Part shown: positions 1-9,165 of the stretch, one piece after another
Layout: each line of letters starts with the position of its first letter
Position numbering within the stretch: the stretch's first letter is position 1
Source: a virus
Reading direction: 5' to 3' (one strand)
Length of the DNA stretch: 41,072 nucleotides
Virus record (IMG/VR): IMGVR_UViG_3300009376_000034
Span: 1-41,072 of that record
Translations under genes and position numbers: made by a program
Notes under the pieces: generated by a model
Seen by the model: the letters and a program-made list of their open reading frames with translations, nothing else
Database searches by the model: none
Told to the model about the DNA's origin: nothing

Positions 1-85
1 CTGTTACGTTAGCTCTCTTAACCCAGAAAGATAAAGTAAAGGTTTTTCTGTTTCCGCCTGTTTGAGTTCTTTGTATGTATGCCAT
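1..85 (-). CDS. Truncated tail protein, LamG-like N-terminus
   Basis: The first 28 codons of a leftward gene are visible before the window ends. The start is the ATG at 85-83, with a GGAGAA Shine-Dalgarno (SD) about 10 nt upstream. The peptide begins MAYIQRTQTGGNRKTFTLSF and continues WVKRANVT. The TFTLSFWVKRA segment is typical of concanavalin/LamG-like beta-sandwich domains in marine phage tail proteins, so a role in adsorption is inferred. The position downstream of the fibre genes fits. The 3' part is missing. Confidence 0.6.
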   Translation of the reverse strand, partial: MAYIQRTQTGGNRKTFTLSFWVKRANVT

Positions 86-101
86 TATTATTTATTCTCC
101 A

Positions 102-1088
102 TTAATTAAATTGTCCGCCACCTGTTGCTCCATGAGATATTGTCATTGTAAATTCTCTTGCTGCTCCAACTTGTGCTTCTGCATCTGTTGGAGTTATTTC
201 AAAAGTATAAGTTGTTGTTGCTGTACTTCCAGTTTCTGTTCCACTTATAACTCCTGTTGCACTTGCTAATGTAACACCACCAGGAAAAGTTCCAGATGTT
301 TTTGCATAAGTAACTGCACTATCTGAAGTAGCTACAACAGTTTCTGATATAGAAGCTCCTGCTGCAAAAGTTCCTAAAGAACCTGCTGCAGTTGTCCATG
401 TTGGAGCTGAACTAGCTTGTAAAATTGCGTTAGCTGACATTCCAGCATTACCATCTGGATTTTCAACTCTAACTCGGTAATCTCCAAGGGCTAAATTGAA
501 GGTTGCCGAGATAGAAGTTGAACTTGACCAAGAAACTACTGAAGCTCTTGTATATGCATTCGTTGAACTTACTGCTTCTACAATTGGTACATGAGTAGAA
601 TCAGTTGCAAAATTTGTTCCTGTAATTGTTACACTTGTTGCTACATTTGGAGGGATGATTGCACTTACTGCAGTTACAGTAGGTTTTGTTTCTACTGCAT
701 CTACCCAAGTTAATTGATTTGATGTTGTTCCATCTGTTGCTAAAACTTGTCCATCAGTTCCAACTCCTGTAGGGAGTGTTAAAGTATATCCAGCTCCTGC
801 TGAATGAGCAGGACTTTCAATATGTACTGCATGAGTATTTTGTTCACAATTTAAAGTTAACTTACCAGCAGCACTTGCACCATCACCTTTGATTTCTAAT
901 CCAGGTGTAAATTCTGTTTTAGCATTTGTAATTGCGTCTGAAGCAATTTTACCAGATGTAATATTTACATCAGTAACTTTTGCTGTAGTTACCGCATCAT
1001 CTGCTAGTTTTCCAGATGTAATTATTCCATCTGTAATATCACTAGATGTTAATGCTGCGTTAGCAGGTTTTCTGCCGACATATGCCAT
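102..1088 (-). CDS. Tail fibre/adhesin with Ig-like domains
   Basis: A 328-aa protein with three visible parts. Residues 1-60 are a low-complexity fibre-like stem with repeated SGK(L/I)A.DA(V/I)T.AK motifs. Residues about 135-225 resemble an IPT/TIG Ig-like fold (PTVTAVSAIIPPNVATSVTI). Residues about 230-320 resemble a He_PIG-type Ig domain (PGGVTLASATGVISG). Ig-like domains on phage virions usually help surface attachment. It lies 19 bp downstream of the 112-aa virion gene, probably in the transcript from the promoter at 1459-1487. The receptor is unknown. Confidence 0.7.
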   Translation of the reverse strand: MAYVGRKPANAALTSSDITDGIITSGKLADDAVTTAKVTDVNITSGKIASDAITNAKTEFTPGLEIKGDGASAAGKLTLNCEQNTHAVHIESPAHSAGAGYTLTLPTGVGTDGQVLATDGTTSNQLTWVDAVETKPTVTAVSAIIPPNVATSVTITGTNFATDSTHVPIVEAVSSTNAYTRASVVSWSSSTSISATFNLALGDYRVRVENPDGNAGMSANAILQASSAPTWTTAAGSLGTFAAGASISETVVATSDSAVTYAKTSGTFPGGVTLASATGVISGTETGSTATTTYTFEITPTDAEAQVGAAREFTMTISHGATGGGQFN

Positions 1089-1107
1089 AAGTAATTATCC
1101 TTTAATA

Positions 1108-1446
1108 TTATGCTGAGATAGTATCTACAACACTTGTAATAATATCAACTGAAGAAGCTGCTGAAGCATATGCTTTAACTGCATCTCCACTCATTAATAC
1201 AACTTTTGAACCACCATCAATTAATTCTAAACTTCCGCCTGTTGGGATGGGAGCTGATTTAATTATATGGTAATCATTAGAACTGTTCTCTACATAAACA
1301 GTAACATCAACTGATGAACCTGAAGTATTAGTACATCTTATACCAATAATTGCATCATCAGAATCTGCTGCTGCTCTTAATGTTGTAGGTGAGCCAGAGT
1401 TGTTTGATATGTTTTGTTGTAATGTTCTCTCAAAATCTTGAGCCAT
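1108..1446 (-). CDS. Small conserved virion-associated protein
   Basis: A 112-aa beta-rich protein with an IIGIRCTNTSG motif, alternating hydrophobic strands and PIPTGGSLELIDGGSKVVL. This pattern recurs in small proteins next to tail fibres of marine podo- and myoviruses. I recognise the family but no proven function; a small tail or head decoration protein is likely. The start lies only about 6 nt below the predicted transcription start, so the AGGA in front of the ATG would not be transcribed and translation may be nearly leaderless. Confidence 0.6.
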   Translation of the reverse strand: MAQDFERTLQQNISNNSGSPTTLRAAADSDDAIIGIRCTNTSGSSVDVTVYVENSSNDYHIIKSAPIPTGGSLELIDGGSKVVLMSGDAVKAYASAASSVDIITSVVDTISA

Positions 1447-1458
1447 GATTTTATCCTA

Positions 1459-1487
1459 ATTATACAAATTTCTTGCCATATTGTCAA
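1459..1487 (-). promoter_or_regulatory. Consensus sigma70 promoter of the fibre block
   Basis: On the minus strand TTGACA (1487-1482), a 17-bp spacer and TATAAT (1464-1459) match the sigma70 consensus 12 of 12. It sits between the main fibre gene and the 112-aa gene, with a predicted start near 1452. It would give extra transcription of the distal tail genes. Confidence 0.85.
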
Positions 1488-1494
1488 CCGAACA

Positions 1495-3267
1495 CTATAG
1501 GGCAATTGCCATAGCTACCGCAAAACCATTAGATGCTTTAGCATCAATCTGAGTTTGTATAGCTGAACTAACACCATTTAAATAACCAAATTCAGTATTA
1601 TCTACTGAACCATCCCCAACTAGGTTGGCATTTAACCTATTGGAAGAATCTATTGTAGCTTGTTTAGCATCTAATTGTGTTTGTGCATTAGATGATAAGC
1701 TATTAATATATTGAAATTCTGTACTTGTAACTGTACCATCTGCTATTTTCGTAGCATCTATTCCAGATGATAATGTTGTAACTCCATCTTTATCAGAAGT
1801 TATCGCACCACTTATTGCTTTATTTTTCCATACACTTGCTGCATTATCATAAATAAAATAATTAGCATCTGCCAAACTAGCAAGTGTGACATCTGTCATT
1901 TCACCTAGTTGGTCTCTTGATGCTGTTGAATTATCTACATAAGCTGTAGTTGCAAGTCTAGTTGAATTATTTCCTGCTGCTTGAGTAGGAGCTGTAGGAT
2001 TTCCAGTTAAAGCTGGAGAAGCTAAAGGTGCTTTTAAATCTATTTGGTCTTGAGCATTTGAACTTAAACTATTTATATATTGAAACTCAGTACTTGTTAC
2101 ACTACCATCTGCAATTTTAGTTGCATCAATAGCAGCACTTGCTTTAATATTTGCATCTTCAATATTTGTAATACTATTACCAGTACCATCTGCATCTATT
2201 GTTTTATTTGTAAATGTAGTTGTACTTGAATCTGTTACATCTGCATTCAAAGTTACTGAACCAGAAGTTCCACCACCAGATAAACCTGTACCAGCAACAA
2301 CTGCAGTAATATCTCCAGTTGGTATTGTAGCTACTTGAGTATCTACATATGCTTTAATAGATTGCTGAGACGCAACTGCTGTTGCAGAATCAGAAGTCAT
2401 AGTATCTTCATCTTTAAAAGCTGTACCACTAATTGCTGTATTAATTACTGGGCTTGTTAAAGTAGGAGATGTTAATGTTTTATTTGTTAAAGTATCAGTA
2501 GTTGCTCTTCCAACTAATGTATCTGTAGAGGTAGGTAATGTTACTGTTCCAGTATTTGAAATACTAGAAATGATTGGAGTTGTTAAAGTTTTGTTTGTAA
2601 GAGTTTGTGAACCTGTTAATGTTGCAACTGTAGAATCAATTGCAAATGTCATTGTCTGAGCAGAACCTGTAGTATCAATACCAGTTCCACCAGTTAATGT
2701 AAGTGATTGAGAATCTAAATCAATTGATTGTGCTCCACCACTATCACCTGAAAAATCTAAATCACTAGCTGTAACTTGAGCATCAACATAAGTTTTAATT
2801 GCTTTAGCTGAAGCTACTGTATCATCACTTGCAGAAACAGAAGTTAAATCTGTATCTACATCTGTAATTGCTGTAGCACTTCCAATAACTAATCCATCTA
2901 AAGTTACATTACCATCAAAGTATGCATCTTTAAATTCTAAAGAAGAAGTACCTAAATCAATATCATTATCTGTAATTGGAACGATTGCTCCATCTTGAAT
3001 TCTTAATTGTTCTACTGCTGAACTAGAAACATCTACATAAAATTCTATATGATTATTAGTTGAATCAATTAAAATTTTATTTAAAGGAGTTACTAAACCT
3101 GCATCTCCGAGAATAGAAATAACTGGACCTTCGGCTGCTGTGCCATCATGTTTGTGTCCAGTTGTATTTACGAATGCTGCTAAAAGTTGATTATACTCAT
3201 TATTAAATAATGAGGCATCAATTGTATTTCCATCAGCAATTGTACTTTGTCGTGTATAACCTGCCAT
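1495..3267 (-). CDS. Tail fibre protein with coil repeats
   Basis: A 590-aa protein. The N-terminal about 130 residues (SLFNNEYNQLLAAF, TGHKHDGT, DIDLGTSSLEFKDAYFDG) match the virion-anchoring heads of marine podovirus fibres. Next come repeated TNKT segments (LTNKTLTTP, LTNKTLTSP, FTNKTIDAD), common in trimeric fibres. The C-terminal third has three copies of a roughly 31-residue unit around TEFQYINSLSSNAQ and TEFGYLNGVSSAIQ. It starts 4 bp after the tail tube B gene, so the two are co-transcribed. Host binding is inferred from family and place. Confidence 0.85.
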   Translation of the reverse strand: MAGYTRQSTIADGNTIDASLFNNEYNQLLAAFVNTTGHKHDGTAAEGPVISILGDAGLVTPLNKILIDSTNNHIEFYVDVSSSAVEQLRIQDGAIVPITDNDIDLGTSSLEFKDAYFDGNVTLDGLVIGSATAITDVDTDLTSVSASDDTVASAKAIKTYVDAQVTASDLDFSGDSGGAQSIDLDSQSLTLTGGTGIDTTGSAQTMTFAIDSTVATLTGSQTLTNKTLTTPIISSISNTGTVTLPTSTDTLVGRATTDTLTNKTLTSPTLTSPVINTAISGTAFKDEDTMTSDSATAVASQQSIKAYVDTQVATIPTGDITAVVAGTGLSGGGTSGSVTLNADVTDSSTTTFTNKTIDADGTGNSITNIEDANIKASAAIDATKIADGSVTSTEFQYINSLSSNAQDQIDLKAPLASPALTGNPTAPTQAAGNNSTRLATTAYVDNSTASRDQLGEMTDVTLASLADANYFIYDNAASVWKNKAISGAITSDKDGVTTLSSGIDATKIADGTVTSTEFQYINSLSSNAQTQLDAKQATIDSSNRLNANLVGDGSVDNTEFGYLNGVSSAIQTQIDAKASNGFAVAMAIAL

Positions 3268-3271
3268 ATTA

Positions 3272-5083
3272 TTATCTTCTTCCTCCTGCTATAAATGATA
3301 CGAACATTCCATTTACAGAATATCCAGCATCAGTATCATCAGTAAAGAATCTAAAACTATTTGTAAATCCACTACCTGTTACTAAAACACTCTTACTTGG
3401 TAATGTTGTTGCACCAAATACAGATGAACCAAATTGAGAAGTAGCTGCTCCAAATAAAGATGAACTACTTAAATTACCTACAGAAAATTGTCCAGGTTGT
3501 GGTACATCTGTTGAATCAAAATCATATCTGATTCTTAGTTTTAAATTATTTTGTGTTCCTTCTGGTGAGATATTTGCTTTAACTTTATATAAACTTTTTC
3601 TTAATCCACCATCTCCATAATCCATATCTGGAGTTTGAAATCTTGCATTAATATTTGAAGTATCAAAATTGTTACCAGTATCTAATTGATAAATATAACC
3701 AGTTTCATTTGAACCAAATTTAACTTCTTCATTAGAACTATTTAAATCAGAAGCACAATGTTTAATTTCCATACCTTTAGATTCAGCCCATTCAAATGCA
3801 GGAATTCCATTTTCATCAAATTTAAATGTTCCTATAATTCCCATTTGACTTGATTTAGCTTGTCCTGAATTATGATAGAATAATCTATATTGACTTCGTT
3901 CTCTTATAACCATACTTGATAAAGTATAACTTGCTATATTATCTAGTATGTCATTAATTCTAGGGAGAATTTTTCTACTTACAGAACCAATTTCAACGTC
4001 AGCGATTCTGGCTGTACCAGCAACTGTTCTTAAACCATCAGGTGCTAGAAAGATTAAATCTCCACCAATCTCTTGGATAGTGTTTCCATCTACACATCCT
4101 ATATTCTTTGTTATAGATTTAAGTATAGGGGTAGAATCAAGACTTGTCAACTCATAAATACTATTTTTACAAAATATAACTAAAGTATTTCTAAAGACTT
4201 TAATCCCTGTAATAACATCTCCAACATCAATTGCACCTGAACCACTTGCTTCAAAATCATAAGGTTTTAAGCGGCTACTATAAGCTACTGTACTTGTTGA
4301 AGCTGTTTGTCCTGATACAACTAATCTTTCAGCATAGATAGTATTTCTTTTAGGATTAGTCGGAGCTGACCTTTCTAACTCTTCAAAGTGATAAGTATAA
4401 ACACTACCTGATTTAGTGATTTGTAATTCAGCTATTTTATTAGTTGAATCACAGATATATAAAGTTCCAAAACCACCTTCAGATTCATAATTACTAAATT
4501 GAACATTAGTTTGATTAGCTCTTGAAATTACTGTTGCACTAGATAAGTCAGCAACAAGCATTCCACTTTTATAAATATCTTGACCACTAGCAGTAGAAAC
4601 AACATCTATATCTACTGTTAGATTAGTATTATCTGTTATAGATAAAACTCTATAATTAATACTATTAATTCTTATTCTATCATCTACAGCTAATTCAGTT
4701 GTAAAAGATGTTCCAGTTCCAACAACTGCTGCTGAACTTGCAGTTACTGCAACTGTACCTGTAATAGCTTTATAAGTATCTTTATTAACTTGAGTCCAAC
4801 TTATACCATCAAGACTAAAATAAATTCCAGTACCTTGACATACTACAACTCCATCTGCATAAGGATTTAATCCTACGATAGCATCTGTAGAAGTTCCACT
4901 TGGTGTAGTTGCACTTCCAGCACCCCACTTAGTATATCCATTAATTCTTCTATAACCACCTGTTGTAGATGATTCAAAATTTTCTAATATGGTTGCAGCT
5001 CCAGGTGTTCTAAATAATGCGTGACTACTAGATACTAAATCTAAACCTCCTGCAACTGTAATGGAAGCTCCTTGTGTTGGCAT
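3272..5083 (-). CDS. Tail tubular protein B-like (nozzle)
   Basis: A 603-aa protein. The start, with SSSHALFRTPGAATILENF followed by GGYRRINGYTKW, is typical of the nozzle/stabilisation proteins of podoviruses (T7 gp12 role). The body is beta-propeller-like, with repeated hydrophobic strands. It is followed within 8 bp by the tube A gene on the upstream side and 4 bp by the fibre gene downstream, the usual podovirus order. It would form the distal nozzle of the short tail. A promoter-like sequence lies inside it at 4122-4150. Confidence 0.8.
   Translation of the reverse strand: MPTQGASITVAGGLDLVSSSHALFRTPGAATILENFESSTTGGYRRINGYTKWGAGSATTPSGTSTDAIVGLNPYADGVVVCQGTGIYFSLDGISWTQVNKDTYKAITGTVAVTASSAAVVGTGTSFTTELAVDDRIRINSINYRVLSITDNTNLTVDIDVVSTASGQDIYKSGMLVADLSSATVISRANQTNVQFSNYESEGGFGTLYICDSTNKIAELQITKSGSVYTYHFEELERSAPTNPKRNTIYAERLVVSGQTASTSTVAYSSRLKPYDFEASGSGAIDVGDVITGIKVFRNTLVIFCKNSIYELTSLDSTPILKSITKNIGCVDGNTIQEIGGDLIFLAPDGLRTVAGTARIADVEIGSVSRKILPRINDILDNIASYTLSSMVIRERSQYRLFYHNSGQAKSSQMGIIGTFKFDENGIPAFEWAESKGMEIKHCASDLNSSNEEVKFGSNETGYIYQLDTGNNFDTSNINARFQTPDMDYGDGGLRKSLYKVKANISPEGTQNNLKLRIRYDFDSTDVPQPGQFSVGNLSSSSLFGAATSQFGSSVFGATTLPSKSVLVTGSGFTNSFRFFTDDTDAGYSVNGMFVSFIAGGRR
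4122..4150 (-). promoter_or_regulatory. Possible intragenic sigma70 promoter
   Basis: TTGACA (4150-4145), 17-bp spacer and TATACT (4127-4122) on the minus strand, inside the tail tube B gene. The score equals that of the main rightward promoter, but one such match by chance is expected in an AT-rich sequence of this length. Confidence 0.35.
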
Positions 5084-5091
5084 TTATTTTC

Positions 5092-5859
5092 CTATGGTAA
5101 TAAATATGTAAATCTCACATCAGACATATAAGATGGTTGTGGAGAATTTAAGGCATCAGCCATTGACTGTAATCCTTTTTTATACTCATCTAATGCTAAT
5201 TGAGATTGTGCAATATTGTCTTTAAATTGATATATGTAATATCGTGCTCTTGCTAATAAAACAGGTTTGTATTGTTCTGGAAATAAAACTTTATCTGTAT
5301 CTGCTGATAATGCAGTTGGTCTGTTATAAGCAAAGAAATGAATTTTGTAAGCTTTGTCAGGAATTGGTGAAAGACCGAATCTTCTACCATCTGAACTTCT
5401 AAGTACTCTTAATGGAGCACCATAAACTGGACTAGCTGCTGTTGCATCTTGTTCTTCAGCTTTTGCATAACTACTTCTCCAAGCTGTTAGAGTTGTAAAT
5501 GCTAGTTTGTTAATTGTATAAGGAGGAGTTTCTCCTGATACATTTTGTGTAGACAAAGTAAACATATCCCAGTTTACTGAATCAAAATCAGAATCTATAT
5601 CTGCAGAACCTGTTTTTAATAAATACCATCTTTGACCTACAACACAATCAACAATTGTATTCCCATAATATGGGTCATCAGGTACATCTGTACTTAACCA
5701 AGACCAATCATCAACAGCATCTACTATATCAAAGTAAGCTCTGTTTACACAATTAGCAACTTGTTTTTGTACACCTACTGCACCAGAAATTGCTGTTAGT
5801 TCAGGTTCATTAATTTCAACTAACAATTCGTTAGTCATAGCTAGATAGGTCTTTGCCAT
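5092..5859 (-). CDS. Tail tubular protein A-like (tube/adaptor)
   Basis: A 255-aa protein opening TYLAMTNELLVEINEPELT and containing ANCVNRAYFDIVDAVDDWSW and RFGLSPIPDKAYKIHFFAY. These are signatures of podovirus tube A/head-completion proteins (T7 gp11 and P22 gp4 roles). It sits between the major capsid and tube B genes, as in T7-like maps. It should dock on the portal and carry the nozzle. Start ATG at 5859, with AAAGGAATTT upstream as SD. Confidence 0.8.
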   Translation of the reverse strand: MAKTYLAMTNELLVEINEPELTAISGAVGVQKQVANCVNRAYFDIVDAVDDWSWLSTDVPDDPYYGNTIVDCVVGQRWYLLKTGSADIDSDFDSVNWDMFTLSTQNVSGETPPYTINKLAFTTLTAWRSSYAKAEEQDATAASPVYGAPLRVLRSSDGRRFGLSPIPDKAYKIHFFAYNRPTALSADTDKVLFPEQYKPVLLARARYYIYQFKDNIAQSQLALDEYKKGLQSMADALNSPQPSYMSDVRFTYLLP

Positions 5860-5878
5860 TTTAAAATTCCTTTATGGA

Positions 5879-5980
5879 TTAAGTAGCGATAATAATTATA
5901 ACTATAACAACTGCTACACCAATAACCACTTTTTTGTGGTCGGTCCATAGATGTTTAATTTGTTCTTTTATTTTTTCCAT
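5879..5980 (-). CDS. 33-aa single-pass membrane protein
   Basis: A small gene between major capsid and tube A with a good SD (AAAGGA, 6 nt before ATG). The peptide starts MEKIKEQIKHLWTDHKK and then has one hydrophobic helix (VVIGVAVVIVIIIIA) to the end. Comparable tiny membrane proteins follow the capsid gene in other marine podoviruses. Function unknown; N-in topology is predicted from the charged N-terminus. Confidence 0.65.
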   Translation of the reverse strand: MEKIKEQIKHLWTDHKKVVIGVAVVIVIIIIAT

Positions 5981-6003
5981 TGTTAATCCTTTGTTAGTTT
6001 GTT

Positions 6004-6031
6004 GACAGGCGAGATATTTCACTCGCCTATC
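6004..6031 (-). other. Strong hairpin after the capsid gene
   Basis: In the minus-strand RNA GATAGGCGAG pairs with CTCGCCTGTC (10 bp, one G-U) around an 8-nt loop, 14 bp after the capsid stop. No U-run follows, so it looks like a 3'-end stabiliser or partial terminator for capsid mRNA, not a classic intrinsic terminator. Confidence 0.6.
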
Positions 6032-6044
6032 AAGTTAGTTAGTA

Positions 6045-6998
6045 TTAGTCAGCAACGTAAATTATTTTGCCTACTATGTCTGTTCTAAGTACTTTTCTTC
6101 CGAATACCATAAGACCTCTTACGATATCAGCGAAAGTTGAAGTGCTTCTTAAAGACTCAACTATTTTTAGGTTTTGTGCACAAGATACTGCACTCATCTG
6201 TCCAAATAAAGCTTCTGGAGCAGTTGCAGAACCTGCAGGTGTTGCACCAGATAAATCGTTAGTTGGTAGATTGTTAGATTTGTACATTTGGAAACCTCTT
6301 ACTAGACCAGATGCTACTAGACCATTTCTTAAAGAACCTTGACCAGCATTATAGTCAACTGATAAAAGTTTAGAAGATGTGTTAGCTAGTTCATTATACC
6401 ACTCAGGAGCACCAACGAACCATCTGCCTTCTTCTGGGCAGTTAGCTTCGTCAAGTGCTTTAGCAGCTAATGACATTTGGTTAAGAGGGTCAACTTCACC
6501 AGAAGCATGACCAACGTCAATTGGAGTACCAGTAGTACCCATTCCAGACGTAATACCAGCACCTGCTGAAATAGCTGTTAGAACATTACTGTCTAAAGCA
6601 TCTTTCAGTTTGTATGCTGCATTGTCTGAAGCAACTGATTGGAAATTGATATGAGAAAATCTTTTCTCAATATCATCTAGTTGAAATTGAAAGTATTTAG
6701 CTTGGTCTACTACGAGAACAAGCTCGTTGTCTGTTAGTGCTGTACTTGAAGTGGATGCACCTCTAGTATAATCACTTACAGTTATTTGAGGTTCTTGTAC
6801 TATGTTGACAGTATCTCCAAAGTTTTTGATTTCTCCCATGTAGTCTGTATTGCAGATTGCTTCTGCAGTAGCAGCTTTTCTAAGAGCTATCTGAACTTTT
6901 TTAGAATATATTTCAGGTACCCAAAACTGATTAGCTTGAGGAGCTGAAGGGGAATTACCACCAAAGTTAGTAGTTGAACCACCTGCGAAATGTGCCAT
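6045..6998 (-). CDS. Major capsid protein
   Basis: A 317-aa protein between scaffold and tail tube genes. Its features are FWVPEIYSKKVQIALRKAAT near residue 30, a long charged helix in KLKDALDSNVL, and a C-terminal VESLRSTSTFADIVRGLMVFGRKVLR segment, as in HK97-fold coat proteins of marine podoviruses. It has a strong SD (AAAGGAG, 6 nt before ATG), as expected for the most abundant virion protein. A hairpin follows its stop codon. The assignment rests on gene order plus family-like segments. Confidence 0.85.
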   Translation of the reverse strand: MAHFAGGSTTNFGGNSPSAPQANQFWVPEIYSKKVQIALRKAATAEAICNTDYMGEIKNFGDTVNIVQEPQITVSDYTRGASTSSTALTDNELVLVVDQAKYFQFQLDDIEKRFSHINFQSVASDNAAYKLKDALDSNVLTAISAGAGITSGMGTTGTPIDVGHASGEVDPLNQMSLAAKALDEANCPEEGRWFVGAPEWYNELANTSSKLLSVDYNAGQGSLRNGLVASGLVRGFQMYKSNNLPTNDLSGATPAGSATAPEALFGQMSAVSCAQNLKIVESLRSTSTFADIVRGLMVFGRKVLRTDIVGKIIYVAD

Positions 6999-7045
6999 AA
7001 TATATGACTCCTTTTCTATTGGTTATTGTTAATAAAACAGCAGAA

Positions 7046-7984
7046 TTATAAATCTATAACTCTACCTTCTCTTTGAGCTATTGCAATTTCTTTTTCTTTT
7101 TGCATAAACTCAACATCTGACATTTTAGCAATATCAGACCTTTTATAGATAACTCTGTTTCCAGTTGGTGGTTGAGTTTGTTCGCTAGTTTTAACGAGCA
7201 AATCTGCACCAGCTTTAACTTCATTATCCTTTTTAGGTGTTTTATCTAAACCAAGTCCTCGGTCTTTCTTATATAGGTCAACTGCTCTTGCAGCTAATTT
7301 GCCATCTGAGTTATTCTCATAAATCCATGCTTTAATTTCCATGGGTTGTGAGTCTGCCCAGCTATGAAAATCATCAGATTCTTTAATTGAATTAAAGTCT
7401 GGATGAAGTTTTGATAACTCTAATTGGGCTTCTCTTTGAGCTAATGCTTGATTAGCTTTTTTCAAAGAGCTAACTTCTTCCTGCAAATCTTTCATCTCGT
7501 TTTGAGATTGCAAGTGAGATACAGTTTCCACAACTCCATATATGTCAGGATAATCTTTTTTGAAAGAGTCTAACTCTTCCTTAGATTTTGGTGGGGTATA
7601 CTTAGGGCGATTAGTCTTAAGTTGTGACTTAAGGTCATCTTCCTTTGAATTCCACTCACCAAGTTTCCTATCATAATATCGTTTGAGGTCGTCATACCTC
7701 TTTTTATAGTCAACTTTAGTATAAGGTTTGGCTTCAACATTTAATGCTGATTCCTGTAAGACCTTATCCGAAGTAGCCGAGTCAGCTTCTGTTTTAACTT
7801 CTGGGTTGGCTGAATTGCCAGTCGCATAATTAAAACCTGTTTTCTGTTCGGTGTTTGGCATGGCTGGTCCAGTATCTGCGTGAACAAACTCTTTGGGCAT
7901 TACATCTTCTGTATGCCAAGGTTTCTTACGATTATATGGATTCGCCACAACTTCGTTAGTTTTTCCTTCGTTCTCTTTATTCAT
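7046..7984 (-). CDS. Scaffolding protein
   Basis: A 312-aa hydrophilic protein directly upstream of the capsid gene. It has a disordered N-terminal third, a charged central helical region (RYDDLKRYYDRKLGEWNSKEDDLKSQ), a coiled coil around residues 155-195 and a basic-plus-acidic tail (FMQKEKEIAIAQREGRVIDL). This composition and place are those of podovirus scaffolds, which guide procapsid assembly and then leave. It has a very strong SD (AAAGGAGG before ATG). Confidence 0.85.
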   Translation of the reverse strand: MNKENEGKTNEVVANPYNRKKPWHTEDVMPKEFVHADTGPAMPNTEQKTGFNYATGNSANPEVKTEADSATSDKVLQESALNVEAKPYTKVDYKKRYDDLKRYYDRKLGEWNSKEDDLKSQLKTNRPKYTPPKSKEELDSFKKDYPDIYGVVETVSHLQSQNEMKDLQEEVSSLKKANQALAQREAQLELSKLHPDFNSIKESDDFHSWADSQPMEIKAWIYENNSDGKLAARAVDLYKKDRGLGLDKTPKKDNEVKAGADLLVKTSEQTQPPTGNRVIYKRSDIAKMSDVEFMQKEKEIAIAQREGRVIDL

Positions 7985-8046
7985 AATATCCTCCTTTGGG
8001 CTTCTTTTACTGAAGGTAGCAAAAAAAGGTAGATTAATTTGAAACG

Positions 8047-8104
8047 AAGCTACAAGGGCTTCTATTCCTAGAAGGTAGCTTGTTTATCTAGAGTACCTAC
8101 TCTA
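8047..8104 (-). other. Two hairpins upstream of the scaffold gene
   Basis: The 127-bp gap between the 344-aa gene and the scaffold gene holds two inverted repeats. The palindrome at 8089-8104 is TAGAGTA-CC-TACTCTA. The composite stem at 8047-8081 pairs AAGCTAC with GTAGCTT and CTTCTA with TAGAAG, with a 5-nt bulge. A T7 run occurs further down on the minus strand but not next to the stem. An mRNA processing or stability element is my reading. Confidence 0.5.
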
Positions 8105-8111
8105 AATTCTG

Positions 8112-9146
8112 TTATACTATGGTTTCAGCTTCTGCTAATGCAGCAGCATCTTCTTGTTCAACCATACCAGCATCATAAGCTTCTTCAGCTTGTGTCATCA
8201 TTTTTCTTAACTTGTCAATTCCAATATGTTTCACAGCTTTTGCTGTAAATACAAATTCGCCATCTGACAATAATGCTGGGATAGAGTCTGAAGTTCCAGT
8301 ACCTGGTCCTTCTACTTCTCCATCTTCTGTAAATTCTGTTGCAACCATTTTTGGTAAAATGGCTTCTAATTCTGGATACATTTCTATAGCAGCATCCACA
8401 ACTGCTTCTTCTTCTTCACTTAACATTGAAGTATCTAAAATACTTTCTGCATCTTCCATAGCTACATCTTCTTCTATAGCTACATCATCTGCAGCAATCT
8501 CATCTTCAATCAATGGCATAGGACCTTCTTCCATTCCTACTGGAGCCATTAAAGGTTCTTCAACAATTTCTTCTTCAGCAATTACTTCATCACCTTCTGC
8601 ATAAGCTTTATAATCTCTTCTTCTGTCATATTTTTCTTTAAGAGCTGCTTGTCCACCAATACTAAATTTTGCTAAAGGTTCTTCTTGAGATATTTGGAAG
8701 TTATCCATGTAACCACCAAGAGCTGATTTATTTTTCTTTTGTTCTAATTTTTTTAATTTCTCTTTACCTTTTTTATCAAGAACTCCTGATTCATCCATAG
8801 CTTTTAATTTTTTATAAACACTTTTTTCTACAACATTTAATTTAGCTATTTTTTTAATATCACCAGGTTCTATCTCATGTTGTTCTAATTCAGGAATATC
8901 CTCTGGTAACAAAGGTTTAACACTATCACCTTTTGAATATCTAGTTCTAGATGGAGATAAACCTCTTTGAGGTAAACCTTTCCTAGCCGAAGCTGGAGTA
9001 TTTACATCATAAGGTGTAATACCTGCAGGTTCTCTTTTTAGATTTCCATCAGATGCTCTGATTTCTTTATCAGATTCATCATTAGGTCTAAGATAAGGTG
9101 GTTTAGACATTAGTCCACCTGTAGCCATGTTAATGGGTTTTGCCAT
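8112..9146 (-). CDS. Virion-associated protein between portal and scaffold
   Basis: A 344-aa protein. The N-terminal half is basic and disordered. The middle is strongly acidic (residues about 190-260, many E and D). The C-terminus carries EGPGTGTSDSIPALLSDGEF, then VFTAKAVKHIGIDKLRKMM, a segment very frequent in marine podovirus proteins at this map position. No enzymatic motif is seen. Its place suggests an ejected or head-internal virion protein, but the biochemical role is unknown. A consensus promoter begins 13 nt upstream of its start. Confidence 0.65.
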   Translation of the reverse strand: MAKPINMATGGLMSKPPYLRPNDESDKEIRASDGNLKREPAGITPYDVNTPASARKGLPQRGLSPSRTRYSKGDSVKPLLPEDIPELEQHEIEPGDIKKIAKLNVVEKSVYKKLKAMDESGVLDKKGKEKLKKLEQKKNKSALGGYMDNFQISQEEPLAKFSIGGQAALKEKYDRRRDYKAYAEGDEVIAEEEIVEEPLMAPVGMEEGPMPLIEDEIAADDVAIEEDVAMEDAESILDTSMLSEEEEAVVDAAIEMYPELEAILPKMVATEFTEDGEVEGPGTGTSDSIPALLSDGEFVFTAKAVKHIGIDKLRKMMTQAEEAYDAGMVEQEDAAALAEAETIV

Positions 9147-9165
9147 ATTTCTATCCTATATTCGT

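Noticed and set aside
3948-4157. Rightward ORFs inside the late genes (also at 889, 3210, 6067, 8212, 13202 and 13950)
   Set aside because: They are antisense to well-supported genes, lack an SD and have the Ser/Ile-rich look of reverse-strand shadows.
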